Positions 61,630-64,000 of a DNA stretch of 64,000 nt are shown here, piece after piece. The position numbers and the translations under genes were made by a program. The stretch covers positions 310,001 through 374,000 of the forward strand of contig NZ_JACIFO010000001.1 in assembly GCF_014197445.1 (NCBI RefSeq). Direction: 5' to 3'. The notes under the pieces were generated by a model. The model made no database searches, was not told the origin of the DNA, and saw only the letters and a program-made list of their open reading frames with translations. Position 1 is the stretch's first letter. Every line of letters starts with the position of its first letter. This stretch comes from Mesonia hippocampi. Lineage in GTDB: Bacteria > Bacteroidota > Bacteroidia > Flavobacteriales > Flavobacteriaceae.

Positions 61630-63627
61630 TTATTTATCATTTAACTTATCTTGAAATAGTTTTAGCTCATCTCGGTATTTTGCTGCCAATATAAAATCTA
61701 ATTCTTTAGCTGCAGCCTCCATTTTCTTACGGGTTTGTTTTATTTTTTCTTTAAGTTGCTTCTCGTTAAAATAAGTAATCTCTTCTTCTGCGGCCATGGT
61801 ATTGGCTTGTTCTGTTTCGTAAGCTTCATACTTTTTACCTACTAGGGTTTCCTCTATAGGTTTATTAAGTGGTGTAGGAGTTATGTTACGAGCCGTATTG
61901 TAGGCTATTTGCTTATTTCGGCGGTATTCGGTTTCATCGATGGTTTTTTGCATGCTGTTGGTAATTTTATCAGCATACATTATGGCTTTTCCTTCTATAT
62001 GTCTTGCAGCTCTACCTATGGTTTGGGTTAGCGACCGGTGGCTTCGTAAAAAGCCTTCTTTATCAGCATCTAAAATAGCAACCAACGAGACTTCTGGTAA
62101 ATCTAATCCTTCTCGTAGTAAGTTTACACCTACCAAAACATCAAATAAGCCTTTACGCAAATCGCGCATTATTTCTACACGTTCTAAGGTGTCTATATCG
62201 CTGTGTATATACCGACTTCTAACATCAATACGCGTTAAGTATTTTACCAATTCCTCTGCCATGCGTTTGGTAAGTGTTGTAACAAGTATACGTTGATCTT
62301 TTTCTACACGTAGTTGTATTTCTTCCAGCAAATCGTCTATTTGATTTTGGCTAGGCCTAACTTCAATTATAGGATCTAGTAAACCTGTTGGACGGATAAG
62401 TTGTTCTACATACACTCCTTCACATTTTTGTAACTCATAGTCTGCAGGCGTTGCACTTACGTATAAAACTTGATTTTGGAGTGCTTCAAATTCTTCAAAT
62501 TGTAAAGGACGGTTATCCATTGCAGCAGGGAGTCGAAATCCGTATTCTACCAAATTTTCTTTTCTAGAGCGGTCACCACCATACATAGCACTTACTTGTG
62601 GGATGGTTACGTGGCTTTCATCTACAATCATTAAATAATCATCAGGAAAATAATCGAGCAAGCAGAAAGGACGGCTTCCTGGTTCTCTTCCATCAAGATA
62701 GCGCGAGTAGTTTTCAATGCCAGAGCAATAACCCAGCTCTTTTATCATTTCTAAATCAAAATTTGTACGTTCTTCTAAACGTTTAGCTTCTAATGTTTTT
62801 CCTATTTCCTGAAAATAAGTGACTTGTTTACCTAAATCTAAAGCTATTTGATCGATAGCTTTGTTTAAAACCTCTGGAGAGGTAACAAACATATTTGCAG
62901 GATAAATATTTAGCTTCTCATATTTTTCAATAACCTGATTAGTTTGTGGGTCAAAAGCTTCTATTTCTTCTATTTCATCACCAAAAAAATGAATTCTAAA
63001 AGCATCATCGGCATAGCCTGGGAAAACATCTAATGTATCTCCTTTAATTCGAAAGTTTCCATGTAAAAATTCTCCTTCGGTACGGGCGTATAGGCTTTGT
63101 ACTAAACGTTTTAATAAGGTAGTGCGTGATATTTCTTGTTCTACCGAAAGACTAATTACGTTTTTCTGAAACTCTACGGGGTTTCCAATACCATATAAAC
63201 AACTCACCGAAGCAACAACAATAACATCTCTACGTCCAGAAAGTAGAGAAGAGGTGGTGCTTAAACGTAATTTTTCGATTTCATCGTTTATAGATAAATC
63301 TTTTTCTATATACGTATTGGTTGTAGGTATAAAAGCTTCTGGTTGATAATAATCGTAATAGGAAACAAAATATTCTACTGCATTATCAGGAAAAAAGGCT
63401 TTAAACTCTGTATAGAGCTGTGCGGCAAGCGTTTTATTATGCGCAAGAATAAGCGTAGGCCTTTCTACCTGCTGAATAACATTTGCCATGGTAAATGTTT
63501 TACCAGAACCTGTAACCCCTAATAAGGTGTGGTAAGGTTCATTGGCCTCGATTCCTTGCACAAGTTGTTTTATGGCTTGCGGTTGGTCTCCTGTAGGTTT
63601 ATATGCGGATTGTAGGTTGAATTTCAT
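61630..63627 (-). CDS. uvrB: Excinuclease ABC subunit B
   Basis: 665 aa from ATG 63627. The Walker A is LLGVTGSGKTFT, the beta-hairpin region is YFVSYYDYYQPEAFIP, the DEAD-like box is MIVDESHVTIPQ, motif VI is QTIGRAARH, and the C-terminal UVR domain (KKMEAAAKELDFILAAKYRDELK) is present. It recognises and verifies lesions in nucleotide excision repair. An upstream TTG at 63636 is covered by the promoter -7 element, so the ATG is used. Confidence 0.98.
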   Translation of the reverse strand: MKFNLQSAYKPTGDQPQAIKQLVQGIEANEPYHTLLGVTGSGKTFTMANVIQQVERPTLILAHNKTLAAQLYTEFKAFFPDNAVEYFVSYYDYYQPEAFIPTTNTYIEKDLSINDEIEKLRLSTTSSLLSGRRDVIVVASVSCLYGIGNPVEFQKNVISLSVEQEISRTTLLKRLVQSLYARTEGEFLHGNFRIKGDTLDVFPGYADDAFRIHFFGDEIEEIEAFDPQTNQVIEKYEKLNIYPANMFVTSPEVLNKAIDQIALDLGKQVTYFQEIGKTLEAKRLEERTNFDLEMIKELGYCSGIENYSRYLDGREPGSRPFCLLDYFPDDYLMIVDESHVTIPQVSAMYGGDRSRKENLVEYGFRLPAAMDNRPLQFEEFEALQNQVLYVSATPADYELQKCEGVYVEQLIRPTGLLDPIIEVRPSQNQIDDLLEEIQLRVEKDQRILVTTLTKRMAEELVKYLTRIDVRSRYIHSDIDTLERVEIMRDLRKGLFDVLVGVNLLREGLDLPEVSLVAILDADKEGFLRSHRSLTQTIGRAARHIEGKAIMYADKITNSMQKTIDETEYRRNKQIAYNTARNITPTPLNKPIEETLVGKKYEAYETEQANTMAAEEEITYFNEKQLKEKIKQTRKKMEAAAKELDFILAAKYRDELKLFQDKLNDK

Positions 63628-63633
63628 AGAATA

Positions 63634-63641
63634 CAAAACTA
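63634..63641 (-). promoter_or_regulatory. -7 promoter element of uvrB
   Basis: Minus-strand TAGTTTTG, an exact TAnnTTTG match, ending 7 nt before the uvrB ATG at 63627. Confidence 0.5.
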
Positions 63642-63661
63642 CAAAAAACCACGATAATGCT

Positions 63662-64000
63662 TTACCTTAAAAGGGTAATGTTCCCCTTTTTAACGCTGCC
63701 ATCTTTATAATAAATAGCATACCAATAATCGTTTGCAGGCATAGGTTTACCACGGTAGGTACCATCCCAACTTCCATAGGTATCAAAGGCGGTAAGTATT
63801 TTTCCAAATCTATCAAAAATAATAATTTTTTCTATTGGAGATTTACCTAGTTCTATTCCTCCTAGCCTCCATACATCATTTATTCCGTCTGCATTGGGGG
63901 TAAAAAAGTTGTTGAAAGTAACAATATAAAAACTTACGGAAGCAATACCACAGCCGTTTTTATCTCGAACGTAAACGGTATGTTTACCTGCTGAAAGGTT
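63662..64000 (-). CDS. T9SS type-B sorting domain protein (C-terminus only)
   Basis: The last 112 codons of a minus-strand gene that enters from the right edge. The end carries FFTPNADGINDVW, IIIFDRFGKIL, GSWDGTYRGKPMPANDYWYAIYY and KKGNITLLR, the CHU_C / gliding-motility-associated C-terminal domain recognised by the type IX secretion system. The preceding AGKHTVYVRDKNGCGIAS looks like the end of an Ig-like repeat, as in large adhesins of this class. The N-terminus and full size lie outside the window. Confidence 0.92.
   Translation of the reverse strand, partial: NLSAGKHTVYVRDKNGCGIASVSFYIVTFNNFFTPNADGINDVWRLGGIELGKSPIEKIIIFDRFGKILTAFDTYGSWDGTYRGKPMPANDYWYAIYYKDGSVKKGNITLLR

Noticed and set aside
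63668-63690. AAAAGGG-CCCCTTTT stem at the end of the T9SS protein gene
   Set aside because: It lies inside the coding sequence and is not followed by a T-run on the minus strand.
1-64000. CRISPR arrays, insertion sequences, prophage or integrative-element boundaries
   Set aside because: No spaced direct repeats, transposase or integrase motifs were seen; the only notable tandem repeat found is the 21-bp one at 28711.

Overview
This 64 kb window is a low-GC, gene-dense bacterial chromosome segment from the Bacteroidota, almost certainly family Flavobacteriaceae; the genus cannot be fixed from the sequence alone. The reasons are a type IX secretion type-B sorting domain at the right edge, a bacillithiol pathway deacetylase (BshB1), DUF4252, DUF1573 and DUF4369-thioredoxin proteins, a HD-PycTM protein, a BtuG-like surface lipoprotein with an acidic export signal, and many copies of the Bacteroidota -7 promoter element TAnnTTTG just upstream of genes. 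I see no insertion sequence, prophage, integrase, CRISPR array or rRNA operon. Most genes are ordinary chromosomal functions.

Layout. 1-10 kb: partial fluoride channel crcB with an SRPBCC/GyrI-like protein, dipeptidyl peptidase III, valS, DUF1573, an aminotransferase, murB, a small membrane protein, and an ECF sigma factor that lacks a canonical start codon. 10-18 kb: a fatty-acid beta-oxidation operon (marR, 3-hydroxyacyl-CoA dehydrogenase/enoyl-CoA hydratase, thiolase, acyl-CoA dehydrogenase) with a perfect 14-bp palindrome in its promoter, and an acyl-CoA synthetase beside it. 18-24.3 kb: a divergent vitamin B12 uptake locus, with btuFCD on the minus strand and a cobalamin riboswitch, TonB receptor and BtuG-like lipoprotein on the plus strand. 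24.3-29.1 kb: an S41 protease lipoprotein, a four-gene ECF sigma / membrane anti-sigma candidate / two DUF4252 operon with an ECF-like promoter, and a DUF4369-TlpA lipoprotein.

29.2-40.2 kb is the least conventional part. It holds a 789-aa GAF-type protein, a convergent HD-hydrolase/PycTM effector fusion, a 1231-aa exported fusion of metallophosphatase, kinase-like region and outer-membrane barrel, and a five-gene envelope operon (small Cys protein, DoxX, DsrE, a SoxB-like metallophosphatase, TlpA thioredoxin) that looks like a sulfur or thiol handling module.

40-64 kb: beta-carbonic anhydrase, tRNA-His, bshB1-nhaC, a Cys/Met lyase divergent from an Lrp/AsnC regulator with an inverted repeat between them, lpd, a YeiH transporter with a LysR regulator, an FMN reductase-pabB pair, a methyltransferase, tilS-dsbD, a carbohydrate operon (pfkA, gap, N-acetylglucosamine kinase-like, pgi), a Vat/CatB-type acetyltransferase, DUF1697, a second DsrE-like protein, uvrB, and the C-terminus of a T9SS type-B secreted protein.

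Several genes have the TAnnTTTG element ending only 4-8 nt before the ATG, which predicts leaderless or nearly leaderless mRNAs. All functional calls were made by reading motifs and family resemblance; no database search was run.
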